From the NCBI GenBank assembly GCA_041390825.1, contig JAWKPF010000017.1:1-64000 (forward strand): a DNA stretch of 64,000 nt, read 5' to 3'. Source of the DNA: Thermomicrobiales bacterium. GTDB lineage: Bacteria > Chloroflexota > Chloroflexia > Thermomicrobiales > UBA6265. Each line of letters begins with the position of its first letter. The stretch's first letter is position 1. The translations under genes and the position numbers were made by a program. Below, piece by piece: positions 25,037 through 34,704 of the stretch. The notes under the pieces are model-generated. The model searched no databases and was not told the DNA's origin. It saw only the letters and a program-made list of their open reading frames with translations.

Positions 25037-26641
25037 CTACGCTGCAACCTTGCGGTCGATCAGAACGAATGGCGCGTTCGTGTCCGGGTCGACCACGATG
25101 GTGGCCTCGACATCGAAGACCTGCGCGAGCAGTTCCTGGGTGATCACATCGCTTGGCGTTCCCGCCGCGACTACATCGCCGTCCTTCATCGCGATGATCC
25201 AGTCGGAGTAACGGGCAGCCAGGTTCATGTCATGGAGAACCAATGCGATGGTGCGGTTTTGAGTTCGGTTGAGCTCGACCGCCATTTCCAGCAACTCGAT
25301 TTGCGCCCCGATATCAAGGAAAGTGGTCGGCTCGTCCAGCATGAGCACAGGCGTGTCCTGCGCCATCGCCATAGCGAACCATGCTCGTTGCCGTTGGCCG
25401 CCAGACAGGGTGTCGATCTCTCGATAGCGAAGATGACAAAGATCGCATTGGGCCAGAGCCTCTTCGACCGCGCGCTCGTCCTCCTTGCGCCACTGGCGCA
25501 AGAACCCCTGGTGCGGCATGCGTCCAAACGCCACCAGGTCTTCCACGAGGAATCCCGACGGTGGCATCGACCCCTGGGCCATGTAGGCCATTCGCCGTGC
25601 TAGCGCTTTCCGCTTCATGGACCGCACGTCATCGTTCTCGATCTTCGAGCACCCGCAGAATGGCTTCAGTAGGCAGGTGCAACAGCGCAGGAGTGTCGAT
25701 TTCCCACATGCATTGGGACCGATGATCGTCGTGATCTTTCCGGGAGGAATCTGCGTCGTGACGTTCTCCAGAATTCTCCGTTCGCCGTACCCTGCGCCGA
25801 GCCCGTCGAACCGAATCGACGGACCCGTCGAGCCCCCGTCGAGCGCTACCCGGTCGATAGCGGTACGTGGCGCGGGCACGATGTAGAGATAGTCATGACC
25901 TGGATGCCGCCGAACGGCGCAATCCACACCATAGAGCTGGTCGAGCAGTTCAGGGGTGATGACCTCGTCGGGCGTCCCGCTGGCAGCAACTGTTCCATCG
26001 ACCATGGCGATGATTTGGTCGCTGACGCGCGCCGCTTCGTTGATGTCGTGCAGCACCATGACGATGGTGCGGTGCTCATCCCGGTTGAGCCGAAGCACCA
26101 GTTCCATGATTTCGAGCTGATGCGCGACATCGAGATAGGTCGTTGGCTCGTCGAGCAGGAGCAAGGGCGTTTCCTGCGCCAGCGCCATGGCGATCCAGGC
26201 CCGTTGGCGTTGACCGCCCGAGAGCTCATCCACCAGGCGCTTGCGCAACTCGGTCATACCGGCAAGTTGGAGCGCATGCTCGACAATGGCTTCGTCGTGG
26301 GCGCTGGGTGTCTGCAGGAATCCCTGGTGCGGGAACCGTCCGCGCCGAACGAGATCCTCGACCGTCAGACCCTCGGGAGCCGACGCTTGCTGGGCGAGTA
26401 GTCCCAGCCGCTTGGCCACTTCACGGCTTGGCAGCTGGTGAATGAGTTGTCCATCGAGCACCACCTGGCCGCCCGACGGGCGGTGAATCCGCGCAAGCCC
26501 ACGCAGCAAGGTCGACTTGCCGCATCCGTTTGGCCCAATGATCGTGGTGATCTGACCATCGGCGATTTCGATGGAGGTGTCGACCACGATGGGGTCCTCG
26601 CCGTAGGTGAGTGTGACGTTTTGACCTCGAAGCCGGCTCAC
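25037..26641 (-). CDS. Fused double ABC ATPase, Fe-siderophore importer type
   Basis: A 534-residue protein made of two complete FepC/FecE-like nucleotide-binding domains. NBD1 spans about 1-255 and NBD2 about 275-534. Each has its own Walker A (GPNGCGKST, GPNACGKST), signature LSGGQRQRAW, Walker B (LLLLDEPTT, VLMLDEPTT) and switch His (VLHD). Usual partners are single 260-residue ATPases that form homodimers. After its Walker A, NBD2 carries an unusual Cys-rich insert-like stretch (CCTCLLKPFCGC) absent from NBD1. It follows two different FecCD permeases, so one chain may drive a permease heterodimer. Energises ferric-siderophore, heme or cobalamin-like uptake. Confidence 0.9.
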   Translation of the reverse strand: MSRLRGQNVTLTYGEDPIVVDTSIEIADGQITTIIGPNGCGKSTLLRGLARIHRPSGGQVVLDGQLIHQLPSREVAKRLGLLAQQASAPEGLTVEDLVRRGRFPHQGFLQTPSAHDEAIVEHALQLAGMTELRKRLVDELSGGQRQRAWIAMALAQETPLLLLDEPTTYLDVAHQLEIMELVLRLNRDEHRTIVMVLHDINEAARVSDQIIAMVDGTVAASGTPDEVITPELLDQLYGVDCAVRRHPGHDYLYIVPAPRTAIDRVALDGGSTGPSIRFDGLGAGYGERRILENVTTQIPPGKITTIIGPNACGKSTLLRCCTCLLKPFCGCSKIENDDVRSMKRKALARRMAYMAQGSMPPSGFLVEDLVAFGRMPHQGFLRQWRKEDERAVEEALAQCDLCHLRYREIDTLSGGQRQRAWFAMAMAQDTPVLMLDEPTTFLDIGAQIELLEMAVELNRTQNRTIALVLHDMNLAARYSDWIIAMKDGDVVAAGTPSDVITQELLAQVFDVEATIVVDPDTNAPFVLIDRKVAA

Positions 26642-26648
26642 TGAAGTC

Positions 26649-27713
26649 TCACAACCTCGTATTCGATCGATACAGCAAGAAGAGGAAATAGGGCGCCCCG
26701 AACGCGGCCGTCAACGCGCCGACCGGAAGCGAAACAGGCAAGAAATGCTGGCCGATGACATCGACCATCAGGACGAAGAACGCACCGACAACCGCCGTAA
26801 ACAGAATCATCGATCCGCTCAACGGCCCAGCAAGCATGCGCGCGAAGTGCGGAACCATCAGCGCGACGAACGCAATCGGTCCAGCGAGCGCCACCGCCGC
26901 GCCAGCGAGCGCGCAGCCGATTACGATCAGCCCGAGCCTGGTTCGCTCCAGTTGCAGACCGAGTCCGCGCACCACATCGTCTCCCAGCTGCATCGCGCGC
27001 AATGGCCAGGCGAGCAGCACCGCCAGTGGCAAGCAGACAGCCAGTGTGCCGGTCAGGACTTTCACATCGAACCAGTTGCTGCCATAGATCGATCCGATCG
27101 ACCAGACGATGGCCGGCCGAACCTGTTCGAGCGGGTACTTGACCAGCAAATACTGGTTGAACGCGAACAGAAACTCGCCAACTCCGATGCCGACCAGGAT
27201 CAAGCGATTCGGGGCAATTCCTTTCTTCCATGTCAGGAGGTAAACCGCCGCCGCCGCCACCGAGGCGCCGACGAATGCCGCCAAAGGCATCAATCGATAT
27301 GCCAACCCGGACACGATCCAGAAGACCGCAACCACCGTTGCACCCGCATTGACGCCGATGATGTCCGGTGAAACCAGCGGATTGCGCACCAATCCCTGAA
27401 AGATCGCCCCCGAGACTGCGAGCGATGCGCCGACGAGCGCCGCGGTCAGCACACGTGGCAATCGCAACTCGCGCACGACGAGGAGCTGGTCATCGGTGCC
27501 ATGTCCGGCAACGGCCGCGGCTACGTCTGCAAAAGGGATATGAAAGCTCCCAAGCGTCATCGCCCAGATGAAGAGCAGACCAAGCAGGCCGAGCATGACG
27601 ACGGTGTAGAGCAGGACCTTGAGATTGACCCGGACTGCGATCCCGCCTCGCCGGACAACCCGGTGGCCAGTTCGGCTGGTAGACGGTGTGAACTCCATCG
27701 TCGCCATCGTCAC
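26649..27713 (-). CDS. FecCD family ABC permease (second)
   Basis: A 354-residue permease of the FecCD/BtuC family with about ten membrane segments. Family blocks are LRLPRVLTAALVGASLAVSG, FQGLVRNPLVSPDIIGVNAGA, GIGVGEFLFAF, and the cytoplasmic loop LGDDVVRGLGLQLERTR that contacts the ATPase, followed by AGPIAFVALMVPHFARML. Its GTG start comes immediately after the stop of the upstream permease gene (TGAGTG), with ATG alternatives 6 and 15 bases later. Pairs with the upstream FecCD protein. Confidence 0.93.
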   Translation of the reverse strand: MTMATMEFTPSTSRTGHRVVRRGGIAVRVNLKVLLYTVVMLGLLGLLFIWAMTLGSFHIPFADVAAAVAGHGTDDQLLVVRELRLPRVLTAALVGASLAVSGAIFQGLVRNPLVSPDIIGVNAGATVVAVFWIVSGLAYRLMPLAAFVGASVAAAAVYLLTWKKGIAPNRLILVGIGVGEFLFAFNQYLLVKYPLEQVRPAIVWSIGSIYGSNWFDVKVLTGTLAVCLPLAVLLAWPLRAMQLGDDVVRGLGLQLERTRLGLIVIGCALAGAAVALAGPIAFVALMVPHFARMLAGPLSGSMILFTAVVGAFFVLMVDVIGQHFLPVSLPVGALTAAFGAPYFLFLLYRSNTRL

Positions 27714-28763
27714 TCAGCTCGCCAGGGTTCGCCGGCGAGCAAGACCGATCAGCACCGGCGCACCAATGATTGCGGTGATGATGCCGACCTGCACCTCGGA
27801 CGGCCGAGCGACGACGCGCCCGATCACATCGGCGCTGGTCAACAGAATCGCGCCAACTACCATCGAGTAGGGGAGCACCCAACGGTAGTCCGGTCCGATG
27901 ACCGATCGCACCAGATGCGGCGTGGCCAGTCCCACAAAGGCGATCGGACCAGCAGCGGCGACGGCCGCCCCGGTGATAACGACCACCAGCACGAGCGCAA
28001 TCAATCGCAGCATCCCGGTGCGCATGCCAAGCGCGCGGGCGGTTTCATCACCCAGGCTCAAAACGTTCAACTGGTGCCCAAGGAAGAGCCCGACGATCGA
28101 TCCACCGAGAATGAACGGCGCCAGCCAGATGAGCGTATCGAGGTCGCGGCCTGCAACCGAGCCAGCCATCCAGAAACGCACCGTGTCCATGGTCTCGCGA
28201 TCGAGCAAGAGCAGCGCGCTCGTCCAGGAAGCCAGCATGGCGGAGATCACGATACCGGCGAGCGCAACCTTTGTGGGCGTCGCTCCGGCACGACCAGCAG
28301 ACGCCATTGCGAACACCAGCAACGACGCCAACAACGCCCCTGCAAACGCAAACCAGACGTACTGATATGGGGCGGTGAGATCGAAAAAGTAGACCGCAAT
28401 GACCACCGCCAACGTCGCTCCACTGGAGACGCCGAGAATGGACGGGTCCGCCAGAGGATTGCGTGTGATCGCCTGCGCGATGGTGCCGCTCAATCCCAAC
28501 CCAGCACCAAGTACGATCGCGTAACACGTGCGCGGCACGCGCAACGAGCGCACCACCAGTTCCGCATAGTTCTCCGGGTTGTAATGGAAAAGGGCGTTCC
28601 AGGCGTCTGCCGTCGTGATGCTGAGCGAGCCGACGCGCAGGCTAAGCAGCCCGACGACCATCAGGACGCCAATCAACGCGACAAGACCCAGCGGCAGCAA
28701 TGAACGCTGCTCACGGCCAGGTTGTCCAGTGAGTGTTCCGGCGGCGTGCGCGGGAGTTGCCAT
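27714..28763 (-). CDS. FecCD family ABC permease (first)
   Basis: A 349-residue FecCD/BtuC-type permease. It has the LRVPRTCYAIVLGAGLGLSG and QAITRNPLADPSILGVSSGA family blocks, the loop LGDETARALGMRTGMLR and AGPIAFVGLATPHLVRSV. First gene of a permease-permease-ATPase operon on the minus strand. No periplasmic binding-protein gene is present in the locus, so that component must be elsewhere. The upstream 292-bp region is shared with a divergent siderophore-interacting protein, which supports an iron-siderophore role. Confidence 0.93.
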   Translation of the reverse strand: MATPAHAAGTLTGQPGREQRSLLPLGLVALIGVLMVVGLLSLRVGSLSITTADAWNALFHYNPENYAELVVRSLRVPRTCYAIVLGAGLGLSGTIAQAITRNPLADPSILGVSSGATLAVVIAVYFFDLTAPYQYVWFAFAGALLASLLVFAMASAGRAGATPTKVALAGIVISAMLASWTSALLLLDRETMDTVRFWMAGSVAGRDLDTLIWLAPFILGGSIVGLFLGHQLNVLSLGDETARALGMRTGMLRLIALVLVVVITGAAVAAAGPIAFVGLATPHLVRSVIGPDYRWVLPYSMVVGAILLTSADVIGRVVARPSEVQVGIITAIIGAPVLIGLARRRTLAS

Positions 28764-28880
28764 GGTGGATGCGCCTTACTCGAACCGTCCGTTCCGTACT
28801 GTCGAGAAGGAACGATTCGACTGTAGCGCCATCGAAGTTGACCTCGGTCGAGTTACGGATCGAAATCCGACATTTCTGAT

Positions 28881-28898
28881 CGGAATTTTCCTATTCCG
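28881..28898. promoter_or_regulatory. Palindromic operator candidate of iron locus
   Basis: CGGAAT-N6-ATTCCG is a perfect inverted repeat in the divergent region between the FecCD operon and the siderophore-interacting protein gene. It does not match the DtxR/IdeR or Fur consensus well, so the regulator is unknown. Confidence 0.4.
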
Positions 28899-28989
28899 CA
28901 CCTCCGCGCTGTCAAGCGGACAGCAATCGTCCGGTCAGGCGGCGGCTCGAAATCCAGGCAGCGTCGCGGATGGCGCTCGCGAATGCCTG

Positions 28990-29019
28990 TTGACGGGAGG
29001 ATTCTGCGTTCTCTAGTAT
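28990..29019 (+). promoter_or_regulatory. Promoter of siderophore-interacting protein gene
   Basis: TTGACG at 28990-28995, an 18-base spacer and TAGTAT at 29014-29019 read toward the ATG at 29056. An AT-rich stretch with TTAG repeats follows the -10 and could bind an iron regulator. Confidence 0.5.
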
Positions 29020-29055
29020 TCCGACCAAATTAGTCAGATTAGGATTTGTAGGACA

Positions 29056-29898
29056 ATGACGACGCAACTCGCACCAGCGCCACGCAAACCCAGAGCCAGA
29101 CATCCATTGACGACCATTCCGGCCAGCGTGGTCGGCTCGACGTGAATCCTCCGCGCATGACTCGCCTAACCATACAGAGCGATCAGATGGCCGGATTCGT
29201 TCCGACGAGCCGGACCAGTTCGCTGATCATCTTTCCTCGACCCGGTCAGCAGCTCATCGATCTGTCCGATGGCGTCGGTCAGGATACATTCTTCAAGATT
29301 CCCGACGAGTTTCGACCTGAGGCCTGTACCGTGCGCCATACCAACCCTGCCGCTGGCACGATCGATGTCGACATTTTGGTGCACGGAGGACCCGGGTACA
29401 CCCGGAGAACACTGGGCGGCCAACGTGCAACCGGGCGAGCGGATCTTTCTCTGGGGTCCGCGGGTGGCATACAGCCCGTTTCCAAATGCGTCGTTCACGC
29501 CTTTTTGCGATGAATGCGGGGTGCCGGCGGCAGCCTGCATCATCGAGTCGCTCCCTCGAAACGCTGCCGGCCGCCTGGTGGCCGAAGTGAAGGACTCATC
29601 GGCTATCCTCCGATGCCCGATCACCCCAGGCGTTGCGCTGGATTGGGTGTTCCTCCGGCGAGTCCGAACCCGGTACCGGAGGCCGGTTGCTGGATGCCGT
29701 CACTTTCGGTTCCGCAACCAAGTGGGTTGAGTGTACGCCTGGGGCGGCGGAGGAATGACCGCGATGCAGAGAAGATCGGACGATACTTGTAAGCATTGGG
29801 GTCTCAAGACGTCGTCGATCAGCGCCATTGGCTATTGGCGCATGAGCCGTGAGATCCCGCCACGTAAACAGCGCTCTCGATTGTTCCACGAGATGTGA
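29056..29898 (+). pseudogene. Siderophore-interacting protein (FAD-dependent reductase), frame broken
   Basis: A ViuB-type NAD(P)H/FAD ferric-siderophore reductase that frees iron inside the cell. Homology runs across at least three reading frames in order: the start MTTQLAPAPRKPRARHPLTT, then RMTRLTIQSDQMAGF and the FPRPGQQ block, the flavin site CTVRHTNPAAGTIDVDILVHG, then WAANVQPGERIFLWGPRVAY, and the C-terminal VYAWGGGG and GYWRMSREIP. Total length (about 280 codons) is normal. Breaks near 29145, 29390 and 29600-29720 look like missing or extra bases. Divergent from the siderophore importer, its natural partner. Confidence 0.82.
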
Positions 29899-29961
29899 AC
29901 TCTTGTTACGATCCAGCATAGTTGTCGTCTGACAATCGCGATTGCGAGCGGAGAAAACTTC

Positions 29962-30394
29962 ATGCCAACGGACCGATTCTGACAGCCACGCCGATCTCCT
30001 CGAGGTTCGATTGCTCGGTCAACTTGCAACCGTAGATTCTGGCAACCGCCCACAGGTCAACCCAGTCTGGTTTCTCTGGGAGGACGGGCATCTGCTCCTC
30101 AGCATCAAGCCGGAAACCAAGTACCGAAATCTTCGCGGGAACCCTGCGGTCGCGCTATCGGTTCTCGATCCAGGAACTCGTTCCGCTACATCGAGCTCCG
30201 TGGCGAGACCATCGATTTCGAGCTCTTTACCACCCTTGCGTTCGTGAACCGACTGGCTCACAAATACACCGGCGCGGACTTCACAGGGTGTCGACGGCGA
30301 GGAACGCTGGAAGGTGCCATCCGCATTGATTCGTGGACCTCTGCCGGGAGCTGGTTCGACGATCGGAGCGCGAAACGATCCGGTCCTTCGATGA
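29962..30394 (+). pseudogene. PPOX-class F420-dependent flavin-fold protein, frame broken
   Basis: A split-barrel PPOX-family protein of about 140 residues. The main fragment has LLGQLATVDSGNRPQVNPVWFLWEDGHLLLSI and KYRNLRGNPAVALSVLDP, then after a shift YIELRGETIDFELFTTLAFVNRLAHKYTG and, after another, IRIDSWTSAG. These blocks in this order are typical of PPOX-class F420-dependent enzymes. Breaks occur near 29980, 30175 and 30285. Its end runs into the convergent iminopeptidase gene, so the stop is uncertain. Confidence 0.75.
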
Positions 30395-31293
30395 GCGCGT
30401 CGGTGATGCCTGGTTCGCTCATGGCGTGACCGGCGTCCGGAATGATATGCAGCTCCGAATCCGGCAGCGCCGCGGCACAACTCCCAGGCGTTCCGGACCG
30501 GACAAATGACATCGTACCGGCCGTGGATGATGATGACGGTCGGGATATGCGCGATACGGTCGGCGTCCTCGATGAGCTGATTGGGGCGCTCGAAGAAACC
30601 TCCATTAGCGAAAGAGTGATTCTCGATCCGCGCGAATGCAGGGCCATTGCTCGTCGGTTCCACCCTCGAATACCGGGATGAGCTGACTGGTCGACCATTC
30701 CCAGTTCGTCCAGGCACGAGCTGCTTCGAGCTGTTCGGCCGGATCGTCTCCGAACAGTCGGCGATGATATGCGCGCATCAGGTCGTCCCGTTCTGATTCT
30801 GGAATAGGCGCCAGGTAGTTCGCCCACATCAGGAAAGATGTTGCTTGCGCCTTCCTGTTGAGTACCGGAAAGCTCGAACGGTCGCAGCAGAAAGATGCCG
30901 CGGAGGATCAACTCCGGAAACGTGTTCCGGATGCGTCTCCGCGTAGGCAAGCGAGGGTGCTCCCCCGGATCCTCGAAACACCTGCCAGCGATCGATCCCA
31001 AGTCGCTGCCGAATCGCCTCGATATCCGACACCAGGTGCCAGGTTGTGTTGCCCTCGACTGACGCGTGCGGGGTGCTCCTGCCGCATCCTCGTTGATCAG
31101 AAGAGAACGATTCGGTACCGTTCGCGTGAACTTAGCCGCCACGCGAGGTTCGTCCCACCCCCAGGTCCACCATGAAGAAAGATCACCGGCTTGCCGTCAG
31201 GGTTGCCGCACTCCTCGACATAAAGGCGGTGGCCGTCGTCGGTCTCGAGAAACCAGGTGGAGTAGGGCTCGATCTCGGGTAAAGCTCGCGCAT
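30360..31293 (-). pseudogene. pip: Proline iminopeptidase (alpha/beta hydrolase), frame broken
   Basis: Releases N-terminal proline from peptides. The pieces read in order along the minus strand: MRELYP, then EIEPYSTWFLETDDGHRLYVEECGNPDG and VIFLHGGPGGG (oxyanion region), ASVEGN-like region, IEAIRQRLGIDRWQVFRGSGGAPSLAYAETHPEHV (nucleophile elbow, GGSWGS in relatives, altered here), ANYLAPIPESERDDLMRAYHRRLFG, WTNWEWSTSQLIP, then GRYDVICPVRNAWEL (Asp) and ELHIIPDAGHAMSEPG (His). Total span is about 311 codons, the usual size. At least five shifts. The 3' end overlaps the convergent PPOX gene. Confidence 0.82.
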
Positions 31294-31299
31294 GGTCGG

Positions 31300-32631
31300 T
31301 CTGTGACTTGGCGCCAATGCGCGAACCCCGCCATCGGCTGGCAGCGAGACGAGTCCAGTTTTCGGCGTAGTGGAGAAGTTTCTCCCGGGTATCGGCAATG
31401 TCGTTGTTCCGCATCGTCGAGTTGCCCGATGCGATCCTGCGCGGTGAACGACGCTTCGCCCTTCTCCATCGTCAGGCGGCTGGCGTCGTAGGTGAGGTGG
31501 GTGAGGTTGTATCGAGAATCCAGTAGTCGTTTCCGCGCCGCAAGCCAATCCTGACCTCCACGGTCACCACCTTGGCGACCCAGTTCTGCAGCGATTCGCG
31601 CAGCATGAGCGCTTGCGGATCGGTCAGCGCCCCTCATACAGCAATCGACCAGCAAGCGTGCAGCCGTTCACCCGCAGTGTCTCGATCGTGTCCTCGTTGT
31701 GGATACCGGAGACGCGAGGCGGTCGTAGGCGATGTGAAGCAGCGCCATCCCGGCGCTTCGTAGATGCCACGGCTCTTCGATTCGATGATCGATTCTCGAT
31801 CTGATCGCTCATCCCGAGTCCGTGTCGTCCACCGATGGCGTTGCCGCGGTGATCAGCTCGACCTGATCCGCAACGGCGCCATCGATCGCGACCGGAAACC
31901 CCTCCTCGAACGTCACCGTCACCTCTTCGTAGTCGATCACGATCTCCGGCTTCCAGAACGCGACCCCGCTGATCGGATCGACGATCGTGATGCTGGTGCT
32001 GAGCTCCTCGAGGTGTTTGGCCTCGTGCGTGGCCCCGAGGATGTTCGAATCGGTGGAGTAGGCCTTTTCGGCGGACATGCGGTACTGGAAGCCAGCTTCC
32101 GCGAGGGTAGTCCGACATATCTCCGCGCGGCCGCCAGGTTGATCGATGAAGGCCGAATCGAGCCACGGCTGTAGATCCTGAGCGCGGGGTTCACCAGGGC
32201 CCGTAGCGAGGTAAAGGAACCGCTCGATGTCGTTACCTTTGTAGGTGCTCCCGTCACCCCAGATGTTGACGCCGTCCTCCATCATGGCCGCGACCAGAAT
32301 GGTCGGTCACAGCGCGACAGCGGCGTGGTGTTGAAATAGGGGACACCGGCGGTAGTGATGTCAAGCACCCGCATTGCAGCGCGCGGTCAGCCCTTCACGC
32401 ACCAGCTCCTGTCGGCAGTCCACCAGGCGCGCCGATTCCGCCCCGTACTCCAACGCGCGGCGAGGAATGTCGTCGTAGTTGGTTTCGTCCGGCTGACCCA
32501 GATTGGCCGTGTGGGGCATACGGCACCGCACCATGCTCGCGCATCCAATAGAGCGCCGCGCTCGTGTCGAGCCGCCCGAGAACGCAATGCCGATCTTTTC
32601 TCAACTGGAAGACTTCGAGAATATTTCCCAT
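31300..32631 (-). pseudogene. argG: Argininosuccinate synthase, frame broken
   Basis: Joins citrulline and aspartate with ATP in arginine synthesis. Fragments cover the whole enzyme in order: RLDTSAALYWMREHGAVPYA near the start (PP-loop; relatives have SGGLDTSAAL), then MMEDGVNIWGDGSTYKGNDIERF, FQYRMSAEKAYSTDSNILGATHEAKHLEEL, VTVTFEEGFPVAIDG, HGLGMSDQIENR, IHNEDTIETLRVNG, LTYDASRLTMEKGEASFTAQDRIGQL and MRNNDIADTREKLLHYA. The order and blocks match the longer, E. coli-like ArgG subtype of about 445 residues. Many shifts. Lies just before pip. Confidence 0.88.
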
Positions 32632-32734
32632 TTCACCCGCCATCTGCCACACGAACGCGCGATCGTCGATCGATGCGATTCTACGCGGTTCGCTGTTCGT
32701 GATTGCGCCGGGAGGATCCAGTTTGCATGAACGG

Positions 32735-33324
32735 CTAGTGGAGTTTGGGTTGGGCCTCCGGCTCGCCGAGCGTCAACATCAGTCGATTCGCGTTCGCAAG
32801 GAGACGCCGCGCGGATTCAGGATGTCGAGGATCTGAAGGTCGGTGAACCCAAGCGCACGCAGAGAGCACAGGTCGGCGCCTGTGAGCGCTTCTGGATCGT
32901 TCGTGAGCTTGGCGGATACGTCGACCACTGCTCGTTCGACCGGCGGTAGCTCGGTGCAGATCCTTCGTCCAGAATCGATTTGCGCCATGGGGCGGTTCTT
33001 CAGATAGTTCGCCACACTGACGCGCATGCACCGACGCGCAGAAGACGCAGCCGTTGATCCGGGAGGTGGTGGTCGCTCAAGTTCGCGGTACCCCGCTTGG
33101 TGACGTCGGCCTCATCGGCATAGACATGTCGATGCAAGCGCGCGCGCCTGCAACGAATCCGAAATCGTTCGCCAACACCAGCAGATAGTCCGAAGCGTTC
33201 TTGCCGGCTATGAACAGGCTGCGATCTCCTCCCTCCGACGCGGGGAAAGTTCACCATCCACCGCACGCGGAACCCAGGGAACCCAGTTGAGGAATTCGAG
33301 TGTGAACGCTGGCTCGGACATCAT
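32735..33324 (-). pseudogene. AhpD-like peroxidase-related protein, frame broken
   Basis: A carboxymuconolactone-decarboxylase/AhpD-fold protein of the uncharacterised peroxidase-related type. N-terminal piece MSEPAFTLEFLNWVPWVPRAVDGELSPRRREEIAA, middle piece with HRHVYADEADVTK in another frame, C-terminal intact piece ICTELPPVERAVVDVSAKLTND, then EALTGADLCSLRALGFTDLQILDI. The family CxxC lies in the disturbed middle, so its state cannot be judged. The ATG overlaps the stop of the upstream CMD-domain gene (ATGA), so the two are translated together. Confidence 0.7.
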
Positions 33325-33880
33325 GACGCTCCCAATGCACGCAGCGCAGCATGAGCCGCACCTGATATGACACATACGACGACCTGCGACAGAACGACGA
33401 TTCCCTGTGGCGACAGCCCCGACTCGAGCAACGCGTCGATGTCGTTCCGGCTGCTCTCCATCGGTCGAGTGGTCACCAGGTCGACGTGTCGCATTGCCGC
33501 CGACAACGGGTGATCGTCTGGCCACGACGCGTGGATGTCCATCGCCATTTGAACCTCCGGGAGCGAGACTCCGACGTCGTCAGCTCGGGCGGCGTACCAA
33601 TCAGTCACTCGATTGCTTCGCGTATGCATTGCGGTCCGGATGGCGACCAATAGGCGATCAGCAAGAGAAAATGCAGCACCGGAATCGCTCGACGGGCGAA
33701 AGAGCGCGTGCAGAGTACCCCTGCATCTGCGCCGCACCCAGCTCGAGCTTTCCGCCCGGGCGCGCCACACCAGGCGGTGCAGTCCTCGCCCAGGATGGAA
33801 TCCGATCCTGCCATCGTCTTGGCTCATGTCATCCCCTGTCATGCGTCCGCAGGTCGGGTCTGGTTGCAGATAACTTTCAT
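33321..33880 (-). pseudogene. CMD-domain protein, frame broken at N-terminus
   Basis: A second AhpD/CMD-fold protein, upstream partner of the previous gene. The C-terminal 125 residues are in one frame: FSLADRLLVAIRTAMHTRSNRVTDWYAARADD, then HPLSAAMRHVDLVTTRPMESSRNDIDALLESGLSPQGIVVLSQVVVCVISG. This is the CMD-domain pattern that is usually found fused to or paired with a peroxidase-related protein. The first part is shifted near 33700-33830. Its start is unclear (an ATG at 33827 or upstream). Confidence 0.65.
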
Positions 33881-33941
33881 CCATGCTCTCGCCGCCTGAA
33901 CGCTCGAGCGCCCGCACGACGAACCCGAAGCATGTGTCGAC

Positions 33942-34562
33942 CTACAGCGCTTTTCCGTCGCTCGAGAAGCGGGCAGAGATCGTCGTCCACAAAGCCGTCA
34001 CGCTCCAGCGCCGGCAAACCATCGATGCTGGTGACGTTGTTGGCCTGGATAGTTCGATTTCCACGACTCGCCGTTTTTCGCTTGCTGTTTCTCGGCCCAC
34101 CGCACCAGTTGTTCCCGCTCGTCCACGAGCTTCATGCGGAACATGAATCCGCATGAATCCGCGATCCGCTCGACATCGATCACGATGATCGATCGAGAAA
34201 TGAGCGTCGTATCCTCCGAAGGCTCGAAGGCCGCCATCCGCTTTTCGTACTCGGGGTGGCCAGGATCGACGACCCGACCGACGCCATGCAGCCGAATCAC
34301 CTTCGGGCACCCTCAACGCGCAGAACATCACAACGATGCGCCCGTTCTCACGCAAGTGAGCGATCGTTTCCGCTCCGCTCCCGACCAAATCCAGGTAGGA
34401 AACCGTGTTTGGACCGAGAACGCGAAAGAGGCCGCTGCCCCCTTTCGGTGAAACGTTGACGTGGCCTTCGCTGCCGGATGGCGCAGTGGCGACAAAGAAG
34501 AGCGGCTGCTTGCTGATCCAGGCCTCGAGCTGGGAATCGATGCCCTTGAAAATACGTCCCAC
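33942..34562 (-). pseudogene. Pyridoxamine 5'-phosphate oxidase-fold protein, frame broken
   Basis: A PPOX split-barrel flavoprotein of about 205 codons. The first 83 residues are intact (MGRIFKGIDSQLEAWISKQP, FFVATAPSGSEGHVNVSPKG, GPNTVSYLDLVGSGAETIAHLRENGRIVVMFCA). The rest continues in other frames: IRLHGVGRVVDPGHPEYEKRM, SIIVIDVERIADSCGF, LVRWAEKQQAKNGE and TSIDGLPALE. These match PF01243-like proteins annotated only by fold. Natural substrate unknown. Divergent from the PrsW-like gene. Confidence 0.75.
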
Positions 34563-34704
34563 GGTGTTCTACTCCACACATCGTTCGAATTGGGAAAACT
34601 CTGCAGCAGTGAGATTGGAGATTGCCAGGTGATTTCGCAATCAGTGCCGCTGGGCGCTTTTTCGACGATACAGACCGAGATCGAGCTCACCACATTGTGT
34701 TGTA

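Noticed and set aside
26745..28703. Long plus-strand open frames (208 and 400 aa) opposite the permease genes
   Set aside because: They are antisense to two clear FecCD permeases and are full of His, Arg, Asp and Gln, the usual signature of reverse-strand reading of membrane proteins.
31066..31763. Plus-strand open frames opposite argG and pip
   Set aside because: The minus strand gives ordered ArgG and iminopeptidase blocks; the plus-strand frames are antisense readings.
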